Assembly: GCA_019359235.1 (NCBI GenBank)
Contig: JAHHHT010000004.1
Span: forward strand, 62,001-126,000
Direction: 5' to 3'
Source of the DNA: Oscillatoria princeps RMCB-10
Lineage (GTDB): Bacteria > Cyanobacteriota > Cyanobacteriia > Cyanobacteriales > Oscillatoriaceae
DNA: 64,000 nucleotides
Shown here: positions 20,311 to 28,840 of the stretch, one piece after another
Layout: every line of letters begins with the position of its first letter
How positions within the stretch are numbered: position 1 is the first letter of the stretch
Notes under the pieces: model-generated
The model's database searches: none
What the model was told of the DNA's origin: nothing
The model's input: the letters and a program-made list of their open reading frames with translations, nothing else
Made by a program: the position numbers and the translations under genes

Positions 20311-20751
20311 CTACTTAAATTCTGTGCAATACCTCCCTGAACCTGGAACCTCAGCACATCCCCTGTTGGTGACGTATCCATTAGACATATTTCCATAGCT
20401 CCATCCAATCGTTTGAGTTGTATAGCGTCCGAATCGGTTTTGTGGGGGGGGTGATTCTTCCACATAAAGAAGTGTTCCAGAAGGCACATCTGCCTTAGTC
20501 CAGTTAGCTTTACATTTGGCTGAATACATGAGAACGACAGTAATTTGTCGCCGTTGACGATTCCACAAGGGGCCGTAAGAGTAGGAGCCAAAGGTTTGCC
20601 AGTCAACTACTCTCCCGTCAGTACAGCCTTCCTTTACTGGATCTTTATTGTTGCACGTAGAACCGAAACAAGCTGCCTCTGCTTTTAAAGCAAATGTGAG
20701 AGACGCACTCAAAGCAGCGCAAATACCAGCCATAAAGAGTTTGTAATTCAT
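20311..20751 (-). CDS. Exported DUF2690-type protein
   Basis: The 146-residue protein has a signal peptide (about 1-26, ending KAEA) and the cysteine pattern of the DUF2690 family: CFGSTCNNKDPVKEGC, then a beta-rich region with YSAKCKANW and a final cysteine. Four or more cysteines suggest disulfides outside the cytoplasm. The function of the family is not known. The gene starts by overlapping the stop of a 21-codon upstream frame (ATGA), and its upstream region is a copy of that of the M23-like gene, so the two exported proteins are probably expressed together. Confidence 0.65.
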   Translation of the reverse strand: MNYKLFMAGICAALSASLTFALKAEAACFGSTCNNKDPVKEGCTDGRVVDWQTFGSYSYGPLWNRQRRQITVVLMYSAKCKANWTKADVPSGTLLYVEESPPPQNRFGRYTTQTIGWSYGNMSNGYVTNRGCAEVPGSGRYCTEFK

Positions 20752-20813
20752 TTGATTTCCTCGCTAGAAGGGAAAATGACTGTGAGCGCAGAAGTTAAAC
20801 GTTTAGCTTCCAT
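20748..20813 (-). CDS. 21-codon upstream frame, remnant of the M23-like gene start
   Basis: The frame reads MEAKRLTSAL at its start, against MNTKRLTSAI for the M23-like protein, and the bases agree closely over these codons. It then runs into unrelated sequence and stops at a TGA that overlaps the ATG of the DUF2690 gene. It looks like the first codons brought along when the promoter was copied. It may now act as a leader peptide coupling translation. Confidence 0.5.
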   Translation of the reverse strand: MEAKRLTSALTVIFPSSEEIK

Positions 20814-20837
20814 GTGTTTCAGAAAATAATGTGGTTG

Positions 20838-20987
20838 GCAAGCATTTCAGGCATAGCTAACTGAGTCCCAGGCATGATGCAGGACTGTACAATCGTTGGC
20901 GCTTGATGCTGAACGATAGGAGTGGGTTCGCTTAGGCAGAAAATCTGGAGACTGCGAACCTCTTGTTTGGCTTGGCTTCAGGGCTAG
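20838..20987 (-). repeat. Duplicated 5' region, copy in front of the DUF2690 gene
   Basis: Second copy of the sequence at 19992-20141, offset 846 bases in the conserved part. Homology ends abruptly at 20987 (GGGCTAG in both). Confidence 0.8.
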
Positions 20988-21528
20988 GCGGCGAACTGCT
21001 TGAGGCTATCTCACCATTCGCCCCGGCCTTTTCTCATTTGCCTTTTCATTCGAGTGACGCTAAAGTAATTCATTCCGAGTGGAAATGTCAAGTTTGTGCG
21101 AGTTTCCCATTTTCTGCATACCCCTGTTCTTTGTTTTGCGAGTCGGCGAGCTATCTATTGGCTCAGACATTTGACGTAACCTCCTGAACTTGTGAGCAAA
21201 ACCATCCACTACAATCTTGCTGCAAGTCTAAAAATTTGTCACCGGAATTTAAGGCTGTTAAGAACGGACTTAAAACGAACGGGAAAAAAGTCTAAAATTC
21301 AAGCCAGATAGGGTTTTATTACTTTCATGATCCGACACTAAAGTTCCTTAAATCCCTTAAATCCCTTAAATCCCTTAAATCCCTTAAAATTTAGAGAGAG
21401 CCGCTATATGCCCTATACTAGGCAGCATGGCCATCCCTTTAAACCGGGGCAGTTAAACCTGTTCCCCAACCCTGGCCCGACAAAAAGAGGGGAGCAACCC
21501 CCATCTCTCTGGGAGAAAGTCATATTGG
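20988..21528. other. Gene-free region with a 9-bp tandem repeat
   Basis: No gene is convincing. Five tandem CCTTAAATC units lie at about 21346-21391. Confidence 0.5.
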
Positions 21529-21634
21529 TTAGGACAACAGGAGCAGGGGAGCAGGGGAGCACGGGAGCACGGGAGCACGGGAGCACGGGAGCACGGGAGC
21601 CAGAATATCCGTTCCCTAAGTGGCGACTGCTATA
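21529..21634. repeat. TATAGC inverted-repeat element, copy C
   Basis: The right end, CCCTAAGTGGCGACTGCTATA, is intact; the left end is reduced to GTCATATTGGTTAGGACA. The core is a run of GGAGCACG/GGAGCAGG octamers. In reverse orientation it resembles copy D 350 bases away. Confidence 0.6.
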
Positions 21635-21979
21635 GTAATGGACAGTCAGTAGAAGACATTGGGACAGGGATTCCGGCCTGTCCTGCGGCGGTATCTCTAG
21701 TATTGGTGGTGCGGGTGACAGTGGAGATCGTCGCTGTGCGCACCAGTCACTCCACCGGTGCCGGTTGCCGCATGCTGTATTGTTTGGACCGGCGAGAGGC
21801 CACTCCTGCGCTGTTTGCCGGCTTTTGCCCTCCCCGCGCCGGCAACAATCGCGCTGAACCCCCGTTTTTCCGCCTTTCTCGGCGAACGCTTGTCAATGCC
21901 GGCGTTGGATGAAACGCAAAGCTTTTCCAGAACAGATACCTTGACGGGGCATTTTTACAGGCTATTTTTAAGCGGATAT

Positions 21980-22089
21980 TATAGCAATAGCCACTTAGGG
22001 AACGGACATTCTGGCTCCCCGGCTCCCCGGCTCCCCGGCTCCCCGGCTCCCCGGCTCCTGTTGTCCGCGCCCAATAGGGTACTGCTATA
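21980..22089. repeat. TATAGC inverted-repeat element, copy D
   Basis: Ends are TATAGCAATAGCCACTTAGG and AATAGGGTACTGCTATA. The core is five GGCTCCCC units and then CCTGTTGTCC, the reverse complement of the corresponding part of copy C. Confidence 0.65.
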
Positions 22090-22115
22090 TCGCCAACACT
22101 TCGCGGCTGCTTGCA

Positions 22116-22286
22116 GGGTGCCAGTGTTGGGGTGCCGGTGGGAAGCATCCAGCAGAGAGACGGTGCTGGAGGCATGCCGGTGGCCTCAGGCTTGGGCGGG
22201 GGGTGTCGGTGTTGGGGTGCCGGTGGGAAGCATCCAGGAGAGAGACGGTGCTGGAGGCATGCCGGTGGACTCAGGCTTGGGCGGGG
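22116..22286. repeat. Tandem duplication of an 85-bp unit
   Basis: Two units offset by 85 bases share GTGTTGGGGTGCCGGTGGG, AGAGAGACGGTGCTGGAGGC and TCAGGCTTGGGCGGGGGG with few differences. GCCGGTG motifs recur in each. No protein is supported. Confidence 0.7.
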
Positions 22287-22332
22287 GGTGCGGTGATGCC
22301 ATCCGACGGCATGGTTTGCGAACTGCGAACCC

Positions 22333-22348
22333 GTTACATCTATGTAAC
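22333..22348. promoter_or_regulatory. Perfect palindrome upstream of the STAND gene
   Basis: GTTACATCTATGTAAC is a 7-bp perfect inverted repeat with a 2-base centre, about 200 bases before the STAND start and followed by an AT-rich stretch. It has the form of a dimeric-regulator operator; the regulator is unknown. Confidence 0.4.
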
Positions 22349-22461
22349 ACTATCTTAATCTTAGTTAACAAAAAAAAGGTGAAATCCTCTTGACGCGCCT
22401 ACATCTAAAGAAGTAGATTAGCTATGTCGGAAGAGTGCAATTCGTTCTCTCGAAACTCTAC

Positions 22462-22540
22462 TATAGCAGTAGGCACTTAGGGAACGTACATTCCGGCCTC
22501 CCCCGCTCTTCCTGCCCTAACCAATATGACTGCTGTTATA
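22462..22540. repeat. TATAGC inverted-repeat element, copy E
   Basis: A short copy (79 bp) with ends TATAGCAGTAGGCACTTAGG and CCAATATGACTGCTGTTATA. It ends 14 bases before the ATG of the STAND gene, so it must lie in the untranslated leader or promoter. Confidence 0.65.
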
Positions 22541-22554
22541 ACACGCGCAATCCA

Positions 22555-24900
22555 ATGACCCCATCCAAAAGACGTGCTCGCGGTCGGATATTGACTGAGA
22601 AAGGATTGAAGAAAATCCAGGATGCAGTCCACAAAAAGTTTCCAGGTGGATACACCTGGCAAGGCATATCGGATTTGACTTACGATGCGGGCGGTTTGGT
22701 ATCCAAAGATACGATTTCTAAAATCTGGGCTCAGCAGGACGGAGCGGATAAGAGTAAAATTAAGAGCCTTTTTAAAGTTTTTGGTTTAAAGCTGGATGAG
22801 GATGACCATATTTTGGCGCTTGAAAGCCACACGCCATCAGACTCGTTGGGGGCGGGTGAAGGAGCGATCGCCACTCCTTTGCTAAATCAGAACTTCGTGG
22901 GACGTGAAGGGGCCATCGCCCATCTTAACGCCTGTATTGGCCAGGGCGCAAGAGTTCTCGTCATTCAAGCTGCTGGGGGTGTGGGTAAAACGACTCTGGC
23001 GCGGCAATACCTCTATTCTCAAGGGTTTGACTTGGTGTTGGAACTGCTGATGGCCAAGGAGAAGGAGAACATTACCCCCGTCGAGAGCGTGATTGAAGAG
23101 TGGCTCAAGCGGGACTTTCAGGAAGAACCCGGTCGCGAGTTTGGGGTAACGCTGGGGCGGTTGAAGCGCCAACTCCAGACACGCCGGGTTGGGGTATTGA
23201 TTGATAACCTCGAACCGGCACTGGACAAACAGGGCCGGTTTATTGAACTCCATCGCCGTTATCTGGAACTATTGCGAGTTTTGGCTGATTTAACCGTGCA
23301 ATCCGTGACGCTGATTACCAGCCGCGAACGCCTGTGCGAATCCAGCGCGACTGTCGAGCATTACCGACTGCCAGGGTTAGACGAGCCGGCATGGCAAAAT
23401 TTTTTCAGCAGCCGCCATATCAATATAGATGCCCCAACTCTGAAGGCGATGCATAACGTCTATGGAGGTAATGCCAAAGCAATGGGTATCCTCTGCGGTG
23501 CTATAGGAGAGGACTTTGATGGTGATATGGCCGCTTATTGGCAAGAAAATAGCAGCGATCCGTTGATTGAGAAAGACTTAGAAGACTTAGTTACCAGTCA
23601 ATTTAATCGTTTGCAACAACTTGATCCCGATGCCTATCGACTCCTCTGTCGCTTGGGATGCTATCGCTATCAGGACGTGCCGGCTGTTCCCACTAAGGGA
23701 TTGTTATATTTGCTATGGGATGTGCCAGAAGTACGGCACAGGCGGGTGATTGAATCCTTGCAAAATCGGTCTTTAGTGGAGGGAAAAAAGGGAGAATACT
23801 CGCTGCATCCGGTAATTCGAGCAGAGGCGATCGCGCGACTGAGGGAAAGTGAAGACTGGGAAAAAGCGAACCGTACAGCAGCCAATTTTTGGACGGAGAG
23901 CGTTAAGACGGTTGAAACTGTAGAAGATGCGCTAAGAGCTTTTGAAGCTTACTATCACTATATAGAAATTAAAAATTTCGAGCTAGCTGGGATCGTGATT
24001 GTAACTCGTAGAATTAACAAATGGGAAACAGACGATGGTGGCGAACATCTTGGCCGTTCCTTTTATAGATTGGGTTTATTACAGCAAATGATCTTAGGAA
24101 TAAATCGAGTAATAAATTTTGTAAAAAATGGTGCATCTCTAGGAAGAATGTATCAGATATTAGGCGATTGCTACTGGCTGACAGGCTACCTAAATAAAGC
24201 TATAGACTGTCATCTAAAATCGACTAAAATAGGTATCGAATTCAATTTTATAAGATTTCATTTGGCGGGGTTATTCAATACAGCTCTTTGCCAAGCAGAT
24301 ATGGGAGAAATTACAGAATCAATTAAAATTCTTGAAGAAGTTGCAAGGCTTGCCAAAAATACGGATGATTGTAGAAGATATGCAATACAATCTTGGTATT
24401 GTTTAGCTTTTTTAAAATTATATTTAGGTTTTAAACAAGAAGCTTTAGATTTTGCCGAGAAAGCTTGCCAAGAATTATCAACGGCAAAATGGAGTGTGTG
24501 GGCTATAGGCTATAAACCTTTATTTTTAGGCATGGCTTACAAAAATTTAGGAGAAAATAAAAAATCTTTTGAAATGTATCGCCAAGCCATTTTATTTGCT
24601 GAAGAAACTCACTACCCGCAGGTTAAAGCCAAAGCTCTAACTGGTCTGGCAGAACTTTATCGAGAACAGGGAAATTTTACAACAGCACTTGACAATCATT
24701 CAGAATCCATCAAAATACTAGACAAAATCGGCGCTAAATGTGACCTAGCTGAAGCGCACTATCAGCTTGCCTTAACTTATCAAAAGATGGAAAATTTTGT
24801 TCAGAGCCAGGAAAATTTTGATAAAGCTATTCAGCTTTTCACAGAAATGGAGGCCCCTAAGCAAATTGAGAGAGTACGGAAATCCATGCAAAACCACTAA
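22555..24900 (+). CDS. STAND NTPase: HTH-like N-terminus, NB-ARC ATPase, TPR C-terminus
   Basis: Proteins of this class are ligand-triggered ATPase switches used in signalling and, in many bacteria, anti-phage defence. The 781-residue product has an N-terminal helical domain (about 1-85, basic, GRILTEKGLKKIQDAV, resembling the helix-turn-helix start of other cyanobacterial NB-ARC proteins), then an NB-ARC domain with P-loop GGVGKTTLAR (about 140-149), Walker B-like VGVLIDNLE and sensor LITSRERL. A winged-helix part (about 355-450) and TPR-like repeats (about 520-775, e.g. ALTGLAELYREQGNFTTALD) follow. There is no effector domain I recognise. The ATG at 22555 is preferred because upstream codons lie in an inverted-repeat element. 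AT-content rises in the TPR half. Confidence 0.85.
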   Translation: MTPSKRRARGRILTEKGLKKIQDAVHKKFPGGYTWQGISDLTYDAGGLVSKDTISKIWAQQDGADKSKIKSLFKVFGLKLDEDDHILALESHTPSDSLGAGEGAIATPLLNQNFVGREGAIAHLNACIGQGARVLVIQAAGGVGKTTLARQYLYSQGFDLVLELLMAKEKENITPVESVIEEWLKRDFQEEPGREFGVTLGRLKRQLQTRRVGVLIDNLEPALDKQGRFIELHRRYLELLRVLADLTVQSVTLITSRERLCESSATVEHYRLPGLDEPAWQNFFSSRHINIDAPTLKAMHNVYGGNAKAMGILCGAIGEDFDGDMAAYWQENSSDPLIEKDLEDLVTSQFNRLQQLDPDAYRLLCRLGCYRYQDVPAVPTKGLLYLLWDVPEVRHRRVIESLQNRSLVEGKKGEYSLHPVIRAEAIARLRESEDWEKANRTAANFWTESVKTVETVEDALRAFEAYYHYIEIKNFELAGIVIVTRRINKWETDDGGEHLGRSFYRLGLLQQMILGINRVINFVKNGASLGRMYQILGDCYWLTGYLNKAIDCHLKSTKIGIEFNFIRFHLAGLFNTALCQADMGEITESIKILEEVARLAKNTDDCRRYAIQSWYCLAFLKLYLGFKQEALDFAEKACQELSTAKWSVWAIGYKPLFLGMAYKNLGENKKSFEMYRQAILFAEETHYPQVKAKALTGLAELYREQGNFTTALDNHSESIKILDKIGAKCDLAEAHYQLALTYQKMENFVQSQENFDKAIQLFTEMEAPKQIERVRKSMQNH

Positions 24901-25828
24901 AAACTTATAAAACGCATTGCTTCGCACGGGGCTGTTCTGGGGGAATCCAGCAGCCATCGCTCAAGTTACTCATCCCCTGCCACTTACTAATCCCCTGTCC
25001 TCTGTTAGGGGCTGTTCAGTGTGTGGGTATATTTGCAATCAGTTCTAGTTTCAGGCCAGTATCCTGGCTGGCGTTAGCGTAGCGGCGCAGAATGCGCAGC
25101 GCGTGCCAGACGGAAAATATTAGCGCTAAATACTGCTTTTATCTCAGCTACTTTACGTTAAATATTCCACGTAGATTTAAACCAGCCGGTGCAACACCCA
25201 CAATAGGGGCGGGAGACTGTACCACTGGTGTCAATTTAAGCTGTGTCCCGCAGCCTCTGGGCGGTTGAAACCGCAGCTACACAGACCAAACCCGCCTGCG
25301 CGGGTTTGAAAAGTCCTGCTCTTTTCTTAAGTCCGCGAAGGCGGACTTCGTTTGTATAGCCGCGATTTCAAGAAGCTGTTGGCGAATCGATGGGGGGTAA
25401 GACCCCACCCTATCCCCCTTTTGGGGGTAGGTTTTTTAGAGGTGGTCTGTGGCTAGCGCTAGGGGAAAGGGCGAAGCATGAGCGGATGTAATCTTTTCCC
25501 TGAGTCCCACAAATAGTCGCGCTCATGCTTCGCCCCTACATTAAATCTGTGTAGGGGCGAAGCATTGGCGCGACAAGCTTTGAGACCCCGCCCGATATCT
25601 TGATTCGCCAATGCTTCGCCCTCTTCGCTTCACGAGCGAAAAGGTCTAACCCCTCACGGATTCGCCAACAGCATCTTTCAATCGCCAGGAGCTTAAGTTG
25701 ACACCGATGGAGACTCTACCCACTCGGCATCCCCCACCGGCACCCCGCAACAAGGACAAAACTCAAAACCCCGCACCATTCCGGGGCGGGGTTGGGGTTC
25801 TTTTCAGAACTATTTTAGCGGAAGCAAT
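24901..25828. other. Gene-free region with dispersed palindromes
   Basis: No gene found. It contains AGTCCGCGAAGGCGGACTT (about 25340-25360) and several inverted GAAGCATGAGCG / CGCTCATGCTTCG and GAAGCATTGGCG / CGCCAATGCTTCG pairs between 25470 and 25625 that can fold into long hairpins. Confidence 0.5.
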
Positions 25829-26026
25829 CTACATAGCCTGTCGCGAGACCAACTTTTCAGCATGAGCCTGAGTCTGCTGCAACAGCTGCTTTCGGCTGTC
25901 CTCCGCCTGGGTGAGGGTAGGAACCAACTTGCGAGCGTGTAAAGTCATGTGAAGCTGAAGCTCAGCCACGTACTCGCTGATATCTTCATGAAGTGAACAG
26001 CTGGGATATTGAAGATGCGAAGCCAA
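25829..26026 (-). CDS. Small hypothetical protein, 65 residues
   Basis: I do not recognise it. The frame starts with TTG, and AAGGAGAACACT immediately before it provides a well-spaced ribosome site, which argues for a real gene. The product is helical with an amphipathic pattern (HEDISEYVAELQLHMTLHA, then QLLQQTQAHAEKL) and lacks a membrane segment. Confidence 0.5.
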   Translation of the reverse strand: MASHLQYPSCSLHEDISEYVAELQLHMTLHARKLVPTLTQAEDSRKQLLQQTQAHAEKLVSRQAM

Positions 26027-26661
26027 AGTGTTCTCCTTCCTTAACTCTTAGCCATTTTCCAACACTCGTAAACCTTACCACGCCTTCTCCCTTTGCTTCG
26101 TATTTTGTAATGAAGCTTAACATTTACCATCCGAGTGTTAAGGAATGTAAACGTATCGGGAGCGCCGCCGGCGGGCCAAACACAGCCCGAAACGGATTGT
26201 ATCGCAACCGTCCCCCCGGGTCAAGTGCCGGCTGCCCCGACACCGGCTCTTTGGTGAGCAGCCACTCACAGCCGCAGGGGAGCGAGGGAGCCTCTGGGAC
26301 ACCAGGAATGGCGTCGGATGAAAGCGACTGTGCCACCGGCAAAAATATAAAGGATTTTAGCTGGGCAATCTCAGGGGCTTAGCTTCAGGATTTCAGCCCC
26401 GATTGCCTGAACGATAAAAAATACGTCCGTCGCCGACTGCAAACTTATGTTAGGGTCACAATATCGGAGGCGTTCCACAGCAGAAGGATGATTGAAACTT
26501 TTTCGGCGAGAACGAAAACTCCCTCTTACTCCCCCTCTCCGCCTGCGGGGAGGGGGTTGGGGGGTGGGGTTCTTCATCCCACTTGCTGTGCGAGGCCCTG
26601 TCGAACTTGATATAAACACCCAATCTAAAATCTAAAATCTAAAATCTAAAATCTATCTAAC
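26027..26661. other. Gap before the histidine kinase
   Basis: No gene is convincing. A GGAGGGGGTTGGGGGGTGGGG stretch (about 26541-26572) and five tandem CTAAAAT units (about 26618-26655) directly precede the kinase start, so its leader is repeat-derived and no ribosome site is clear. Confidence 0.4.
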
Positions 26662-28380
26662 ATGTACGCCCCAGACAATCCAGAGCTGCTCTCTGTATTT
26701 TTGGAACACACCCCAGCCGCTGTAGCGATGGTCGATTGCCAGATGCGCTACCTGCTAGCCAGTCGCCAGTGGCGGGCGGCTTGCGGTGCGGGCGACGAGG
26801 ACATTGCCGGTCGCTCTCTCTACGAGGTTTTTCCCCTGTTTCAGGGATTTTTGTCGCCATTGAGCCCGAAGGAGGGGGAAAATAAAGAATCCCTCTGCTG
26901 CGTTCCTCTCGACCGGTGGCGGCAAATCTGCCTGAGGTGTTTAGAGGGAGGGGTGGACAGATTTGAGGAAGAGTATATCACTCTCGCCGACGGCGCGTCC
27001 TTGTGGGTGAAGTGGGAGATTGATTCGTGGAAGACAAAAGCCGGTGTTACCGGCGGTTTGATCCTGCTCTTGGAGGACATCACGGAGCGCAAAACAGCTG
27101 AAATCGCGCTCAAACAGAGCAATCAAGAATTGCAAATTGAGAGCGAGGCACGCGCCGAGGAGTTACAGCTCGCAGCGCAAGCGCTGCAGGCTGAGAAAGA
27201 CGAGCGCCAGCGCATACAGGAGGTGTGCGACGTGGTGCAGCTGTCTATAGATCGGGCTGCCGATGCCGTCTTCTGGGTGACGCCCAGGGCGCAGTTCTTC
27301 TACGTCAACGATGCCGCCTGCCTCTCGCTGGGCTATTCCCGCACGGAATTGCTCGCACTCGACCTCTGTGACATCAACCTGGATTTCCCAGCCGATGTCT
27401 GGGCGGATTACTGGGACGAAATCAAGGAACTCGGCTCTCTCAGACTGGAATCCCGCCACCGCGCGAAGGATGGCCATATAATTCCCGTAGAAATTACCAT
27501 TAATTACTTCCAAATCAGAGGCAAGGAGTACAATTGCATTTTTGCCCGTGACATCACCGACCGCGTGGAGGTGGAGACTGAACTGTACAGGGCTAAGGCA
27601 GCAGCTGAAGCCGCTAACAAAGCCAGGAGTTCCTTTTTGGCTAATATGAGCCACGAGTTGCGCACGCCCTTGACTGCCATTATCGGCTACAGCGAACTGC
27701 TCCAAGACGACGCCCAAGACCTGGGTTTAAGGAATTCAGAATTTATCAACGACCTGCAAGCCATCCACACTGCCGGCAACCAGCTGCTGGCAATTCTCAG
27801 CGAAATCCTCGACTTTGCCAAGATTGAATCCGGCTTAATGCAACTGGAACTGCAATCTTTATCGGTGCAGGGGCTAGTTAATGATGTGGTGAAAACAATC
27901 CGACCGCTGCTCGAACCAAACAGCAACACTTTGACGGTAGTTTGCTCTAAAAAACTCGGCACCATGCACGCCGATTACGCTAAAGTGCGGCAAGTGCTGC
28001 TCAACTTGCTGGGCAACGCCAACAAGTTTACCGAATGTGGCTCCATCACCCTCGATGTCAGCCGCACCGACACCCCTGATTTCCGCGCCCTCAGTTCTGG
28101 AGCCGGCCCGAGATGCCATCGGGCCTCCTTTGTCGAGTCCTGGATCCGCTTCCGCATCCAAGACACCGGCATCGGTATGACTAGAGAGCAAATGCGCGAC
28201 ATCTTCCAGCCCTTCACCCAAGCCGACCCCTCCTCCACGCGCCGGTACGGCGGCACCGGCATGGGACTGGCCATCAGCCGCAGCTTTTGCCAGATCATGG
28301 GCGGCGAAATTGTCGTCGATAGCGAGTTTGGTGCTGGCTCTACCTTCACCGTCTACCTGCCGGCTAATGTTAAAGACTAG
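26662..28380 (+). CDS. PAS-PAS hybrid-free sensor histidine kinase
   Basis: A cytoplasmic-looking sensor kinase that would autophosphorylate on histidine and pass phosphate to an unlinked response regulator. The 572 residues contain a PAS domain (about 8-145, ending with the PAC-like LLEDITERK), a coiled coil (about 150-190), a second PAS/PAC (about 190-312, ending FARDITDRVE), a HisKA domain with SHELRTPL (His331), and HATPase_c with N box NLLGNANKF, G1 DTGIGM and G2 GGTGMGL. There are no membrane segments or receiver domain. A short extra loop with Cys-His (GAGPRCHRASF) splits the ATPase domain. No regulator gene is adjacent. Confidence 0.9.
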   Translation: MYAPDNPELLSVFLEHTPAAVAMVDCQMRYLLASRQWRAACGAGDEDIAGRSLYEVFPLFQGFLSPLSPKEGENKESLCCVPLDRWRQICLRCLEGGVDRFEEEYITLADGASLWVKWEIDSWKTKAGVTGGLILLLEDITERKTAEIALKQSNQELQIESEARAEELQLAAQALQAEKDERQRIQEVCDVVQLSIDRAADAVFWVTPRAQFFYVNDAACLSLGYSRTELLALDLCDINLDFPADVWADYWDEIKELGSLRLESRHRAKDGHIIPVEITINYFQIRGKEYNCIFARDITDRVEVETELYRAKAAAEAANKARSSFLANMSHELRTPLTAIIGYSELLQDDAQDLGLRNSEFINDLQAIHTAGNQLLAILSEILDFAKIESGLMQLELQSLSVQGLVNDVVKTIRPLLEPNSNTLTVVCSKKLGTMHADYAKVRQVLLNLLGNANKFTECGSITLDVSRTDTPDFRALSSGAGPRCHRASFVESWIRFRIQDTGIGMTREQMRDIFQPFTQADPSSTRRYGGTGMGLAISRSFCQIMGGEIVVDSEFGAGSTFTVYLPANVKD

Positions 28381-28396
28381 GGGCGCATGGGAGATG

Positions 28397-28582
28397 TAAT
28401 ATTAACCCAAGTTCCTACTTATAAGTCTAAGCATCAAGCTCCCCCCCAAACGGGGCGGTCTCCGTGTGCCGCACCCCCCCTACAAAGGGGGGCGCTTTGA
28501 GATTGTCCCCCCCCTTTTTAAGGGGGGGCTAGGGGGGGATAGATCCTGACTCCCTTGTAAGTAGCAACTTGACTTAATATTA
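28397..28582. repeat. TAATATTAA inverted-repeat element, copy 1
   Basis: Ends read TAATATTAACCCAAGTTCCT and AGTAGCAACTTGACTTAATATTA in inverted orientation. Between them are G-runs and C-runs (GGGGGGCTAGGGGGGGAT, CCCCCCCAAACGGGG) able to fold into a long hairpin. Copies 2 and 3 are at 44235 and 52001. It begins 17 bases after the kinase stop. Confidence 0.7.
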
Positions 28583-28840
28583 TGTCCTTGAACTACCGCA
28601 CAAATGCCCCTCACCCCCCAACCCCCTCTCCCACTTTGGGGTGAGGGGGAGTAAGAATTTTTGCCCTCCGCTTTGAATCTGCTTGTCTCTTGAAAGTCGG
28701 CGGAGCCGACAAAGGAGCGTTCCCAGGCGGAGCCTGGGAACGAGTGTAAACCGCCCATCTCTTTCTCCCCCTCCCCGAAGCGCGGGTTGGGGGTTGGGGG
28801 GTGGGGTTCTCCCCCCCTGGAATACGCAACGCCAATGGGT

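Noticed and set aside
22435-22554. Longer N-terminus of the STAND protein
   Set aside because: The 40 extra codons run through a TATAGC inverted-repeat element and have no protein-like character.
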